Assembly (NCBI GenBank): GCA_030148505.1
Contig: JASBTI010000009.1
Location: 1-64,000 of the forward strand
Reading direction: 5' to 3'
Origin: Rhodanobacter sp.
Lineage (GTDB): Bacteria; Pseudomonadota; Gammaproteobacteria; Xanthomonadales; Rhodanobacteraceae
Length of the DNA stretch: 64,000 bases
The translations under genes were made by a program, and so were the position numbers. Every line of letters begins with the position of its first letter. Positions within the stretch are counted from its first letter, which is position 1. Below, in pieces: positions 1-10,206 of the stretch. The notes under the pieces were generated by a model, which was given only the letters and a program-made list of their open reading frames with translations, had not been told where the DNA came from and did not search any database.

Positions 1-39
1 CGTCTCATGCGACAACTTTCTGCCATCGGTCTCGTGCAT
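1..39 (-). CDS. IS630-family transposase, N-terminal 13 codons only
   Basis: The ATG lies at 39-37 on the minus strand and the first 13 residues are identical to those of the complete transposase starting at 40202. The gene continues off the left edge, so its integrity cannot be judged. A purine-rich AGGAGAGGAAA stretch just upstream is the likely ribosome binding site and is shared by both copies. Confidence 0.85.
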   Translation of the reverse strand, partial: MHETDGRKLSHET

Positions 40-114
40 TTTCCTCTCCTGATTCCCATCCTATCCTTGGACAGCATCAGAGAGTAAATGTTCGCTTACT
101 TATGTTCTTCTTAG
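1..114 (-). mobile_element. IS630-family insertion sequence, left copy (partial, runs off the window)
   Basis: These 114 bases are the exact reverse complement of the first 114 bases of the complete IS630-type element at 40127-41255 (bases 40127-40240). They include the terminal inverted repeat beginning CTAAG and the start of the transposase gene. The inner end is at 114, followed by a TA dinucleotide at 115-116, the expected target of this family. The rest of the copy lies left of base 1. It is oriented opposite to the complete copy, which matters for the inferred inversion of the DNA between them. Confidence 0.93.
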
Positions 115-116
115 TA

Positions 117-1876
117 ACTTGCTGAAAGCCCACGTCCACCACGCTTACCACCACCTTCGTTTGACGGACCGTGGCCCGCCGAACGGCATCTCCCAATCGC
201 TCTTTCAGCAGAAGGTGGTTGGGAAGCCCGGTAATCGAGTCATGAGTGCTTGTATGCGCCAGAGCCTGCTCCGTGGCGATCAGGTGCAAGCCAAAGGCCG
301 CGTCGTGGGCCACCTGTTCGATGAGCTGGATCTCGTCAACAGCAAAGTAATCCGGCTCGTGCGCATAGACGGTCAGTACCCGGCGATGCCCCTGCAGGGT
401 CACTCCCATCGGCAAGGCCAGAGCCGCGCCAATGCCGAGCTGTCGCCCAAGTGCATGCCAGGCTGCGGTCGATGGATCCTCGATGAATCGATTGCTCACG
501 GATACCGCGTCAGTGCGTGCGGTGGCGGCAGCCGGTCCCTGGCCTTCAGCAACGCTATCGTCAAGCGACACGACCAGGCCGGCCAGCAGGGCAGACCCTG
601 GACCTGCCCAGCTGACGGGCTTGAGCAGCCCCGTCTCGGTATCGGCCTCGCCTACCCATGCCATGTGAAAACCACCGGTTTCACACACGCTCTCGCAAAG
701 AGTATCCAACAGTTGCGCGGGACTTTCGCGATGAAAAATCGCGGCATTGAGGTTCGCCAGCACGGACTGAAGCTGACCGGTGCGCCGCAACGTTCGTAAA
801 TGCAGGTTATTTTCATCGGTGCGCTGCTGGATACTTTCAGCCATCCGATCGAATGCCATGGCCACCCTCGAGAACTCGTCATTGCCGGGTGGCAGACCCG
901 TGCGCGTCTCCAAATCGCCGAGTGCCAGCCGGTCGGCAGCATGGGTCAACAGCAACGCGGGCTGCATGATCAAACGCTCACTGACCCACAGCAACAGAAG
1001 AAGAATAAACAGCAGCGCAAACATCATCACGGTAATACTGAAACTGAGTTCCAGCCATGCACCCCGATACAGATCCTCGCGAGCGATGTCCAACATGATT
1101 CCGTCAGGTCCACCAGCTGTGCCAAGCGGAATCATGCCAATCAGGCTCGCTCCAGCCCGGATGATCGAGGGTCCGGCCGCGGGCGCGAGCCGGCTCTCGA
1201 CATCGAGACTGGAGAGCTCGCGTGCAGACAAGGGTTTCAAGTGATGGCCCGCCGGCGTTTTCAGCTCGCTGCCATGACCCTCGGTATCGATGACGACAAC
1301 CCGGGCTTCTCTCGCAATAGGGTCGCTGGCGAGCTTGAATGCGCGGCTAAATTCCAGCGAGGTATAGGCCACACGGTGCGCCGCCCCGACAATGGGCAGC
1401 GCGTGGAAGACCACCAGTCGCGGCAACTGACTCCCCGGCACGGAGATCAACGCACTGGTAGGCTTGCCCGGCGTACGCAGGGCAAGTTGTACGAGTTTGC
1501 GATCAACCGGTGTCCTGGCCATACCCGGACGGGGCAGATCGCAGACGATGTGTCCATCGCTATCTGCAAGCCCTACATCGAGATATCTCGGATTGTGCTG
1601 CGCAAACGCCACCAGCGCATCCGAACAGCCCAGCGCGCCACCGGGCATCTCGCCGGTGGCCGCAATCATGTCGGAGACAGCATGCTCGACCTCGGTTTCC
1701 GAGACTCGCGTTATGCGTTCGAGAGCGGACATCAAGGAAGCCCGTGCCGCTTTTTGAGCCTGCGTCATCATGCTGACGGCGTTGAGTGCGCCCACCAGGA
1801 AACCGGGCAGTACGGCCAGCAGGACCAGGCCGGCCAAACGTCCTCGCAAGCCCCCAAAAAGACGACGTTTGCTCAT
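117..1876 (-). pseudogene. N-terminal half of a membrane sensor GGDEF-EAL protein, cut by an IS630 copy
   Basis: The start is the ATG at 1876, four bases after GGGAG; the upstream extension to 1981 has no membrane signal and is not preferred. The product has a first membrane segment (about residues 15-38), a large extracytoplasmic sensor region (about 40-285), a second membrane segment (about 290-315), a HAMP linker, a GAF-like domain (about 400-555) and the start of a GGDEF domain (HDSITGLPN). It runs into the IS at base 116. The GGDEF start looks degenerate: VVDVGFQQ stands where an active cyclase has a D-x-D-x-FK motif. Its missing C-terminal half is inferred to be 41258-42423, which continues it in frame and carries an EAL domain. 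As it stands the gene ends 13 codons inside the IS, at the TGA at 77-79. The intact protein would sense a periplasmic signal and modulate c-di-GMP. Confidence 0.85.
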
Positions 1877-2372
1877 GCCACTCCCGGTAGCCAGACGAGC
1901 ATTTTGAATGACGAGGATCGTAGCGCGCACGACAGGGTAACCCACCACCGCTCGGTCTGTGCCAGGCGCTGCTTTAGGCATGTCCGCTCAAAAGATCCGC
2001 GGGCTTTCCCTCGTCTTGGTTGGCGTTTCATCAGCGGTTTCCCGGCAAGTAGCGGGTGAATCACTTCACGACAAAGCAGCATCCATGCCAACAACTGACA
2101 GAAAAAATCTCACCCGCACCCTGTTCACCCCGGATCACCCTACCGCAGAAGCTTGCGTCGCGCTTTGCTGTCGGCCAGGAGCGCCGTGGCCGGCGGCACC
2201 GGTGCGCGCCGCTCGAACCCGCGCCTGAAGGGGGACTCAGCCAGGAAAATGGCAGCTCTCGACGTCGCCCGCAGTGCCCCCCAGTTACGGCCGTTGCAGC
2301 AGGCATGCGCCGTATCGGGTAAGCCGCCAGCCCCAGAGCGACCGACACATCACGCCGAAATGGGAATCTGCC
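1877..2372. other. intergenic region, no gene seen
   Basis: This is 496 bases between the interrupted sensor gene and the end of the RND operon. A minus-strand frame is open from about 2355 to a TAG at 2140-2142 but has no usable start codon and resembles nothing I recognise. No outer-membrane factor gene is present, although one often follows mdtABC-type genes. Confidence 0.6.
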
Positions 2373-5300
2373 TCACCCGGACACGACGCGCTTGCTCAGC
2401 AGTCGCAGCCGCCGCGCACGCCGACGAGCACTCCAAGCCCTGTGCCGCGCCGCTAGGCACGAAAAGATCACGTACAACGCGGGCGTGCTGAGCAGGGTCA
2501 GGCTCTGCGAGATCAGCAGGCCGCCGATCAGCGCGATGCCGAGCGGGCGGCGCAATTCGGAACCGGCGCCGAGGCCGATCGCGATCGGCAGCGCGGCGAG
2601 GATCGCTACCATGGTGGTCATCATGATCGGACGGAAACGCACCAGGCATGCCTCCCGGGCCGCTTCCAGCGGGCTCTTGCCATGCTCCCGCTCGGCGACC
2701 AGGGCAAAGTCGATCATCATGATCGCATTTTTCTTGACGATGCCGATCAGCAGCACCAGTGCGATCTGCGCCACCACCGACAACTCAGTGTGGGTGATCC
2801 ACAGTGCCAGCAGGGCACCGACGCCGGCCGCCGGCAAGGTGGACAGAATGGTGATCGGGTGGATCAGGTTTTCATACAGCATGCCGAGTACGATGTAGAC
2901 CGTGACTACGGCGGCCAGAATCAACCACAGCATGCCGCTCTGGGATTGCTGGAAGCGGCGGAAGTTGGTACCCAGCGCCAGCTTGATGTCGCCGGGCATG
3001 CGCATGTTGTGGACGGTGGACTGAATCACCGCCAGGGCTTGGCCCATGCTGACGCCGGGTGCCAGATTGAAGCTGAGATCCATCGTGGTGTACTGGTTCA
3101 AGTGGCGCACCTGTGACGGTGCCAAACCCGGTTGCTGTCGGGTGAACGCGCTAATCGGGATCATTTTGCCATTGCTGGAACGCACATAGATCTGATCGAG
3201 CGCTTCCGGCGTGGCGATCTGCGCCGGCAGCGCGTTGATCACCACCTTGTACTGATTGATGTCCGAGTAGATGGTCGACACCTGACGCTGGCCGAAAGCG
3301 TCGTACAAGGCGCCATCGATGGCCCCGACCGACACGCCAAGCCGCGCAGCGGTATCGCGGTCGATCACGATATTCTGTCGCAACCCGGCCTCATCGACGT
3401 CGCTGCCGACGTCACGCAGTTTCGGATTCTTGCGCAATTCGGCCTGCAGCTTCGGCAGCCATTGCTGCAGCTCGGTGAGGCTGTTGCCCTGCAACGACAC
3501 CTGATACTGCGCGCCCTGACTGGTGCCACCGCCGCTGGGCAGGTCCTGCACCGGACGCAGGCGCAGATTGAGGTCGGGATACTGTGCAGCCTTGGCGCTG
3601 AGCCGCGCCAGCACCGCAAAGGTGTCGTCGGTGCGACCTTGGGCATGGGTCTTCAGGTCGATATTGAACCAGCCGCTGCTCCCTTGCCGACTGCTGCCCA
3701 GGCGCGAGCCTACGGTCGCCACGTCAGGGTCGGCCAGCAGCATCGCGGTCAGTCGCTGCATGCGCTGTTTGCTCTCGGCAAACGAAACGGTAGCGCTGGA
3801 GGTGGCGCGCCCCCAGATCAGGCCGGTGTCCTGCGGCGGAAACAAGCCCTTCTGCACCATGCCAAGCAGGAAGAAGGTGGCCACGATCAACAGCAGCGGC
3901 GTCAGCGAGAACAGCAGGGCATGGCGCAGCGAGAAATCCAGCCCCTTGCGGTAGACGCGCAGCAGCCCCGCGTGGAAACCGTCGAGTGCGGCGGCAAATC
4001 GCGAGGGTGGCCGCTTTTCAACGCCTTTCCGTGGTCGATGGCCACTGAGAAAACGCCCGCACAAGGCCGGGGTCAGCGTCAGCGACACTGCCGCCGACAC
4101 CACGATCGCCGCCACCAGGGTCATCGCGAACTCATGCATGAACATGCCGGTAATGCCTCCGGCGAACAGCAGCGGAATGAATACCGCCACCAGCGAGGCA
4201 GTAATCGAGACGATGGTGAATCCGATCTCGCGCGCTCCCGCCAGGGTCGCCTCCATCCGCGACATGCCGTCGTCGATGTGCCGGATGATGTTCTCGATCA
4301 CCACGATCGCGTCGTCGACCACGAAGCCGATCGCAATCACCAGCGCCAGCAGGGTAAGGTTGTTGAGCGTATAGCCGAGGAGGTACATCATCACAAACCC
4401 GCCAGCCAGCGACAGCGGCACCGCCACCGCCGCAATCAGCGTCGGCGCCAGCCGGCGCAGGAACAGCGCCATCGTCAACACCACCATCGCCAGGCTGATC
4501 AGCAAGGTCGCCTGCACCTCGTGCAAGGAGGCACGGATAGTCGGCGTGTCATCGAAGAACGGGGTGATCCGGGTTGCCGGCTGCAGGTAATTGCGCAGCT
4601 CCGGCAACTGCGCCCTGACCCGATCGACCGTGGCGATCACGTTGGCATCGGATTTCTTGAAGACGTACATCAGCACGGCCGGTTTGCCATGGAACCAGGC
4701 CACCTGGTACGCATCTTCGGTGCCGGCATAGACGTGAGCGACGTCGGACAGGCGCACCGGCGTGCCGTTATGGCTGGCAATCACCAGGTGGGCGAACTGC
4801 GCTGCGGTGTGCAAGGCGGTGGTGGCGCTGACCGCCATGGTGGTCTTGCCGTTGGAGAGGAAGCCCTCCGGCGAGGTCACATTGGCGGCACGCAGGGCAT
4901 TGCGCAGCTGGTCGGCCGACAGCCCCATCGCGTTCAGCGCACGCAGGTTGACGTCGACTCGGATCGCCGGCGTGGCGGCACCGGCGATGTCCACCGCCGA
5001 GACCCCCGGCAACTGCCGCAGCCGTTGCGCCATCAGCGAGTCGGCGATGTTATACAGGTCGGCCGCCGATTGCGTGTCGGAGGTAAGCGCAAACGCGATG
5101 ATCGGATCATCGTTGGGATCGGCCTTGCGATAGGTGGGCGCGCCGTTGAGGCCGGTCGGTAGATCCGGCGCGGCAGCGTTGATCGCCGCCTGCACCTCGC
5201 GCGCCGCAGAATCGAGATCCGTGCCATTCTGAAACAGCATGAACACGAAGGTGCGCCCCTCGGAGCTTGACGAGCGCATGGTCTCGATGCCGGGCACCTG

Positions 5301-5516
5301 GCCAAGGTGCCGCTCCAGCGGCGCCGCCACCGTGGACGCCATGGTACTGGCATCGGCACCGGCTTGACTGGCCTGCACGAAGATCGCCGGAAACTGCATG
5401 TCCGGCAGGGCTGACACGCCCAGCTGGAAATAGCTGATCATGCCGGCCACGAACAACCCGATCGCCAGCAGCGAGGTGCCGATCGGGCGGCGAATGAAGC
5501 TGCCTGAGATGTTCAT
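2373..5516 (-). CDS. mdtC: RND efflux pump permease, MdtC-like
   Basis: This is an inner-membrane proton-driven multidrug transporter subunit of the HAE1/AcrB superfamily, 1047 residues, the usual length. The N-terminus (SGSFIRRPIGTSLLAIGL) is typical of MdtB/MdtC proteins. After the first porter domain comes the TM4 motif GFVVDDAIVVIEN with the paired aspartates of the proton relay. The TM10-11 region has GIVKKNAIMMIDFAL. It is the third gene of a minus-strand operon behind an MdtB-like permease and an MdtA-like adaptor. MdtB and MdtC form a heteromeric trimer in E. coli, so the pair here probably does the same. The symbol is by similarity and position; substrates cannot be read from sequence. 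Confidence 0.87.
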   Translation of the reverse strand: MNISGSFIRRPIGTSLLAIGLFVAGMISYFQLGVSALPDMQFPAIFVQASQAGADASTMASTVAAPLERHLGQVPGIETMRSSSSEGRTFVFMLFQNGTDLDSAAREVQAAINAAAPDLPTGLNGAPTYRKADPNDDPIIAFALTSDTQSAADLYNIADSLMAQRLRQLPGVSAVDIAGAATPAIRVDVNLRALNAMGLSADQLRNALRAANVTSPEGFLSNGKTTMAVSATTALHTAAQFAHLVIASHNGTPVRLSDVAHVYAGTEDAYQVAWFHGKPAVLMYVFKKSDANVIATVDRVRAQLPELRNYLQPATRITPFFDDTPTIRASLHEVQATLLISLAMVVLTMALFLRRLAPTLIAAVAVPLSLAGGFVMMYLLGYTLNNLTLLALVIAIGFVVDDAIVVIENIIRHIDDGMSRMEATLAGAREIGFTIVSITASLVAVFIPLLFAGGITGMFMHEFAMTLVAAIVVSAAVSLTLTPALCGRFLSGHRPRKGVEKRPPSRFAAALDGFHAGLLRVYRKGLDFSLRHALLFSLTPLLLIVATFFLLGMVQKGLFPPQDTGLIWGRATSSATVSFAESKQRMQRLTAMLLADPDVATVGSRLGSSRQGSSGWFNIDLKTHAQGRTDDTFAVLARLSAKAAQYPDLNLRLRPVQDLPSGGGTSQGAQYQVSLQGNSLTELQQWLPKLQAELRKNPKLRDVGSDVDEAGLRQNIVIDRDTAARLGVSVGAIDGALYDAFGQRQVSTIYSDINQYKVVINALPAQIATPEALDQIYVRSSNGKMIPISAFTRQQPGLAPSQVRHLNQYTTMDLSFNLAPGVSMGQALAVIQSTVHNMRMPGDIKLALGTNFRRFQQSQSGMLWLILAAVVTVYIVLGMLYENLIHPITILSTLPAAGVGALLALWITHTELSVVAQIALVLLIGIVKKNAIMMIDFALVAEREHGKSPLEAAREACLVRFRPIMMTTMVAILAALPIAIGLGAGSELRRPLGIALIGGLLISQSLTLLSTPALYVIFSCLAARHRAWSARRRARRLRLLSKRVVSG

Positions 5517-5669
5517 GGTCTGCGGAGAATCGGGATAACGGCAGCGAGGCCGCGGAAGAGGGACAACGGGATCATCGCATCCTCAACGGCCGAGCCGCAA
5601 AACGGTTGATCCATGCGCTTCCGATCACTCCGATGGCAGCAGCTTGCCACCACCGCTGAACCTCCACCA

Positions 5670-8600
5670 TCACACCGCGCCCTGTCCCTCTGCCCTCAAT
5701 ACCCGCTGTTCCCGCCGCGCTTCCAGCCAAGCGGAAAAGCGTTCCATGTACAGGTAGATCACCGGCGTGGTGTACAGCGTCACCAGTTGCGACAACAGCA
5801 GCCCACCGACAATCGAAACCCCTAGCGGGCGTCGCAACTCCGAGCCGATACCGTTGCCCAGGGCCAGTGGCAACGCGCCAAGCATCGCCGCCGCCGTGGT
5901 CATCATGATCGGCCGGAAGCGCAACAGGCAGGCCCGACGGATCGCGTCGTGCGCGTTCATGCCGGTGCGCCGTGCCTCGATCGCGAAGTCGATCATCATG
6001 ATCGCGTTCTTCTTGACGATGCCGATCAGCAGCACGATGCCGACGATGCCGTCAACCGACAGGCTCATGCCGCAGATGATCAGCGCCAGCAACGCACCGA
6101 CGCCGGCCGGCGGCAGCGTGGAAATGATCGTCAGCGGATGGATGTAGCTCTCGTACAACACCCCAAGCACGATGTAGATCACCACGATTGCCGCCAGCAA
6201 CAGCAGTACTTCATCCGTCAGCGACGAGGTGAACTCGGCCGCCTTGCCGACAAAGCCGCCGCGTACCTGCGGGGGGAATTTCAGCTGCGCCTCGATCTGG
6301 TGGATCGCCGCCACCGCGTCGGACAGCGAGTAGCCTTGGGCCACATTGAACGACAGCGTCACCGCCGGAAGCTGTTGTTGGTGGCTGATCACCAGGGGCG
6401 CGCTGGTGACCGTGGCGCTGGCCAGCGAGGACAGCGGGATGGTGCCGCCGGCACCGAGCTGAAAGCCGACGTTGCCGGTGTTGCCAATACCCGATGGCGT
6501 TGCCGAATTGCTCGACTTGAGCTGGCCGAAACTGGTCGCCGTGCTCCCGGTCAACGCACCGTTACCGTTGCCACGCACCGTCAACATGTTCAGCAAATCG
6601 TTGCTGTTGCGGAATTCCGGTGCCACTTCCAGCACCACCCGGTATTGGTTCATCTGGGTGAAGATGGTCGAGATCTGGCGTTGCCCGAAGGCATCGTAGA
6701 GGGTGTCGTCGATGCTCTGCACCGGCACCCCGTAACGGCTGGCTTTTTCGCGATCGATGGTGAGCTTGAGCGCGTTGCCGTTATCGGCAAGGTTGTTGTC
6801 GACATCGGCCAGTTCCGGTCGCTGGCGCATCGCCCGGGTCATCTCGCCGGCGTATTTGGCCAGCTCCACGGCGTTCACCTCAGACAGCGAATACTGATAT
6901 TCGGTGGCGGCGACGCGGGTGTCCAGGGTCACGTCCTGCACCGGTTTCAGGTACAGCGCCACGCCGGGGATGTTCGCCACCGCCTTTTGCAACCGCGGCA
7001 GCAAGGTGTCCAGCCCAGCGCGCTGGCTGCGGTCTTTCAGCACAATGCTGAGCTGCCCCTGGTTGAGGGTAGGGTTGATCGTGCCGACCCCGATGAAGGC
7101 AGCCACACCGGCTACCGCCGGGTCCCTGCGCAACGCTTCGGCGACAGCCTTGGTGCGCATCTCCATCTGCGGAAAGGCGATATTGTCGTCGGCCTGCACC
7201 ACGCCGGTGATCATGCCGGTGTCCTGCTCCGGCAACAGTCCCTTGGGGATCGCGATATACAGAAATACCGTCAGCACCACCGCGCCCGCAGCCACCAGCA
7301 AGGTCAGGCGTTGATGGTCCAGCACCCAGTCCAACGTGCGGGCATAGAGATCGACCGTGCGCGACCACAGGTTGCGCTTGCCAGCCGCTGCGGTGCGCTC
7401 GTGCGCATCGTCGCCCTGCGGCAGCTGGTCGGGCTTGAGCAGGTAGGCGCACATCATCGGCGTCAGCGTCAGCGACACCAGCATCGAGATGCTGACCGCG
7501 ATCGTCAGCACCCAGGCGAATTCGTGGAACAGCCTACCGGTGACACCGGGCATCAGCAGCAACGGCAGGAACACGGCCACCAGCGAGACGGTCAGCGACA
7601 GCACGGTGAAACCGATCTCCCGGGCGCCGATCTCGGCGGCCTCCGGCCCGCTCTTGCCTTTCTCGATGTAGCGCACGATGTTTTCGATCATCACGATCGC
7701 ATCGTCGACAACGAAACCGGTGGCCACCGTCAGCGCCATCAACGACAGATTGTCCAGAGACATGCCGGTGAACGACATCACCCCGAAAGTACCCAGCAGC
7801 GACAGCGGCACCGCCACCGACGGAATTACCGTGGCCCACAACCGGCGCAGGAACACGAAGATCACCCCGACCACCAGGAACACGGTAAGAATCAAGGTGA
7901 ACTCGACATCGTGCACCGAGGCACGAATGGTCACCGTGCGATCGGCAAACACGTCCAGATGCACATCGGCCGGCAGCACACTGCGTAGCTCCGGCAGGAT
8001 CCGGCGGATCTGCTCCACCGTCTGCACGATATTGGCACCGGGCTGGCGGCGAATGTCCAGCAGTACCGCGGGCTTGCCGTTGGCCCAGGCGGCGAGCTGG
8101 TCGTTCTCGACCCCATTGACCACCTTGGCGACATCGGACAGCCGTACCGGCGCGTTGTTCTTGTAGCTGATGATGGTGTTCTTGTATTCCGCGGCCGTGG
8201 TCAACTGGTCGTTGGTGCCGATCGAATAACTCTGGGTCTTGCCGTTCAGCGTGCCCTTGGGCGCGTTGACATTGGCCTGGGTCAAAGCGCTGCGCACGTC
8301 CTCCAGAGTCAGCCCCAGGTTGGCCAGCCGCGCCGGATTCACCTGCACACGTACCGCCGGCCGAACGTTGCCGGCGATCGACACCAGGCCCACGCCCTGC
8401 ACCTGCGAGAGCTTCTGCGCCAGAATCGAGTCTGCCAGGTCGTTCACTTCACGCAGCGGACGGCTATCCGACTGCAATGACAACGTGAGGATCGGCGCAT
8501 CGGCGGGGTTGACCCGGTTGTATACCGGCGGATACGGCAGATTGCCGGGCAAGGTACCCTTGGCCTGATCGATCGCCGCCTGCACGTCCTGGGCGGCGAT

Positions 8601-8906
8601 GTCGATGTTCCGGTTCATCGCGAACTGCAGCACGATGGTCGACAGTCCGGCGGAGGAGTCGGAGCTCATCATGCTGAGCCCGGAGATCTGCCCCAGATTG
8701 CGCTCCAGCGGCGTGGTGATCAGGGACGCCATGGTCGAAGCGCTGGCACCGGGGTACTGGGTGGTCACCACCAGGCTCGGCGCCTCGATTTCCGGTAGCG
8801 CGGACACCGGCAGCTGGCGGAAGCCGAGAATGCCGAGCAGCAGGATCGCCACCATCAGCAGCGAGGTGGCAATCGGCCGGCGAATGAAGAGGGTCGAGAA
8901 TCCCAT
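5670..8906 (-). CDS. mdtB: RND efflux pump permease, MdtB-like
   Basis: This 1078-residue inner-membrane RND permease starts with STLFIRRPIATSLLMVAILL and has the TM4 relay motif GFVVDDAIVMIEN and the TM10-11 motif GIVKKNAIMMIDFAI. It is about 30-40 residues longer than typical MdtB. The extra length is a Gly/Ser/Thr/Asn-rich insertion at about residues 775-825, in the second porter domain, just before the conserved strand leading into IPLSSLASATV. It lies between the adaptor gene and the MdtC-like gene on the same strand, with gaps of 82 and 153 bases, and is almost certainly co-transcribed with them. The pairing with MdtC is inferred from family knowledge. Confidence 0.87.
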   Translation of the reverse strand: MGFSTLFIRRPIATSLLMVAILLLGILGFRQLPVSALPEIEAPSLVVTTQYPGASASTMASLITTPLERNLGQISGLSMMSSDSSAGLSTIVLQFAMNRNIDIAAQDVQAAIDQAKGTLPGNLPYPPVYNRVNPADAPILTLSLQSDSRPLREVNDLADSILAQKLSQVQGVGLVSIAGNVRPAVRVQVNPARLANLGLTLEDVRSALTQANVNAPKGTLNGKTQSYSIGTNDQLTTAAEYKNTIISYKNNAPVRLSDVAKVVNGVENDQLAAWANGKPAVLLDIRRQPGANIVQTVEQIRRILPELRSVLPADVHLDVFADRTVTIRASVHDVEFTLILTVFLVVGVIFVFLRRLWATVIPSVAVPLSLLGTFGVMSFTGMSLDNLSLMALTVATGFVVDDAIVMIENIVRYIEKGKSGPEAAEIGAREIGFTVLSLTVSLVAVFLPLLLMPGVTGRLFHEFAWVLTIAVSISMLVSLTLTPMMCAYLLKPDQLPQGDDAHERTAAAGKRNLWSRTVDLYARTLDWVLDHQRLTLLVAAGAVVLTVFLYIAIPKGLLPEQDTGMITGVVQADDNIAFPQMEMRTKAVAEALRRDPAVAGVAAFIGVGTINPTLNQGQLSIVLKDRSQRAGLDTLLPRLQKAVANIPGVALYLKPVQDVTLDTRVAATEYQYSLSEVNAVELAKYAGEMTRAMRQRPELADVDNNLADNGNALKLTIDREKASRYGVPVQSIDDTLYDAFGQRQISTIFTQMNQYRVVLEVAPEFRNSNDLLNMLTVRGNGNGALTGSTATSFGQLKSSNSATPSGIGNTGNVGFQLGAGGTIPLSSLASATVTSAPLVISHQQQLPAVTLSFNVAQGYSLSDAVAAIHQIEAQLKFPPQVRGGFVGKAAEFTSSLTDEVLLLLAAIVVIYIVLGVLYESYIHPLTIISTLPPAGVGALLALIICGMSLSVDGIVGIVLLIGIVKKNAIMMIDFAIEARRTGMNAHDAIRRACLLRFRPIMMTTAAAMLGALPLALGNGIGSELRRPLGVSIVGGLLLSQLVTLYTTPVIYLYMERFSAWLEARREQRVLRAEGQGAV

Positions 8907-8988
8907 GGCTATCCGTATCGAGTAGGTACGATTTCAGCCGCGCTCATGACCAGCGCCGTGGCGATGGCGCGGTGGCAGCGCGCGATCA

Positions 8989-10206
8989 TCAGTGCCGGCG
9001 ACCGCCGCCTTTGGTTTTTTTCTTGGCTTTTTCCAACTGCGCCGCCGTCGGTGCGGCCGGCACTTCGCCGGGCTTGAGCGGGTTGACCTTGCTGCCCGGC
9101 TTGAGCCGGAACTGGCCCTCGGTCACCACCTGATCGCCTACCTTCAAGCCGCTGCCGATCATGACATGGCTGTCGCCCACCTCGCCGGCCACCACCACTG
9201 GCTGCATCTTGACCGTCTTGTCGCTCTGCACCTGATAGACGTAGTCGCCGTCCGGCCCGCGCTGCACCGCCTGGGCGGGAATCACCAGGCCGCCATCAAC
9301 GGTATTGACCAGCAAGCGCACATTGACGAACTGGCCCGGCCACAACTGGCTCCGGACGTTGTCGAACTCGGATTTGAGACGAAATGTACCGGTGGTCACA
9401 TCGATCTGGTTGTCGATCACCTTGAGCACCCCACCACTGGCAATCGGATGGGCATCGACGCGGTCCAGCGCGGTCACCTGCAAGGGTGTGGTGCCCTGAG
9501 CCGCGCGGCGCACCATGTCGAGGTTCTGCTCGGGCAGACTGAACATCACGTAGATGGGATGCAGCTGGGTCAAGGTGACGATCGCCGTGCCGGTGGTGAC
9601 CACATTGCCCGGATCGACGCCGCGGATACCGGCCAATCCGTCGATCGGCGAGCGGATGGTGGTGTAATCGAGCTGCACCTTGGCGTCACGGATTGCCGCG
9701 TTGTCGGCAGCCACGGCGGCCTTGTACTGGCTTACCGTGTTCTGCTGCGCCACCAGGTCCATCTTCGCCACGTACTGACTGTACTTGGGATTCTGCGAGC
9801 GCTGGTAGTTACTCTGTGCCGTCGCCAGCAAAGACTGATCCTGGCTGCGCTTGGCGATGGCCTGGTCGTAGCTGGCCTGATAGGTCCGTGGATCGATCTG
9901 CGCAAGCACCTCGCCCTTCTTCACCGGCTTGCCTTCGACGAAATCGAGGCTCAGTAGCTTGCCACCCACCTGCGGACTCACGGTCACCGTGTTCAGCGCC
10001 TGTACGGTACCCAACGCGGTGAGGTAGACCGGCACGTTCTGCTTGACCACGGGCACGACGGTCACCGGCACCGGCGTGGCATCTTTGCCCTTGTCGCCGG
10101 CTTGCGCCGAGCCCGGGTCTCCCGACTTGTGCAGCAAGCGCATACCGACAACAGCCAGCACGATCACCAGAACCACGATCAGTGTGATCTTCCAAAAACG
10201 CGACAT
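8989..10206 (-). CDS. mdtA: RND efflux periplasmic adaptor, MdtA-like
   Basis: This is the membrane-fusion subunit of the efflux pump: 405 residues with an N-terminal membrane anchor (about residues 5-25: ITLIVVLVIVLAVVGMRLL), a lipoyl/hairpin region (LSLDFVEGKPVKKGEVLAQID), a long coiled-coil stretch, a beta-barrel domain (RSPIDGLAGIRGVDPGNVV) and a Lys-rich tail ending KKKTKGGGRRH. It bridges the permease and an outer-membrane channel. It is the first gene of the operon, with a 464-base region upstream shared with the divergent cytochrome c5 gene. A start codon at 10206 with upstream CAGGAGTTTCAC is well supported. No TolC-type partner gene lies in the window. Confidence 0.88.
   Translation of the reverse strand: MSRFWKITLIVVLVIVLAVVGMRLLHKSGDPGSAQAGDKGKDATPVPVTVVPVVKQNVPVYLTALGTVQALNTVTVSPQVGGKLLSLDFVEGKPVKKGEVLAQIDPRTYQASYDQAIAKRSQDQSLLATAQSNYQRSQNPKYSQYVAKMDLVAQQNTVSQYKAAVAADNAAIRDAKVQLDYTTIRSPIDGLAGIRGVDPGNVVTTGTAIVTLTQLHPIYVMFSLPEQNLDMVRRAAQGTTPLQVTALDRVDAHPIASGGVLKVIDNQIDVTTGTFRLKSEFDNVRSQLWPGQFVNVRLLVNTVDGGLVIPAQAVQRGPDGDYVYQVQSDKTVKMQPVVVAGEVGDSHVMIGSGLKVGDQVVTEGQFRLKPGSKVNPLKPGEVPAAPTAAQLEKAKKKTKGGGRRH

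Noticed and set aside
2140..2355. Minus-strand open frame of about 70 codons downstream of the efflux operon
   Set aside because: No ATG, GTG or TTG start in frame and no similarity I can name; it could be a gene remnant but there is nothing to support it.
3132..5162. 676-codon open frame opposite the MdtC-like gene
   Set aside because: It is a shadow of codon bias in GC-rich DNA: His/Arg/Gln-rich, low-complexity, and fully opposite a recognised RND permease.
5949..7988. 679-codon open frame opposite the MdtB-like gene
   Set aside because: Same pattern of antisense shadow, with no domain and abnormal His/Arg content.
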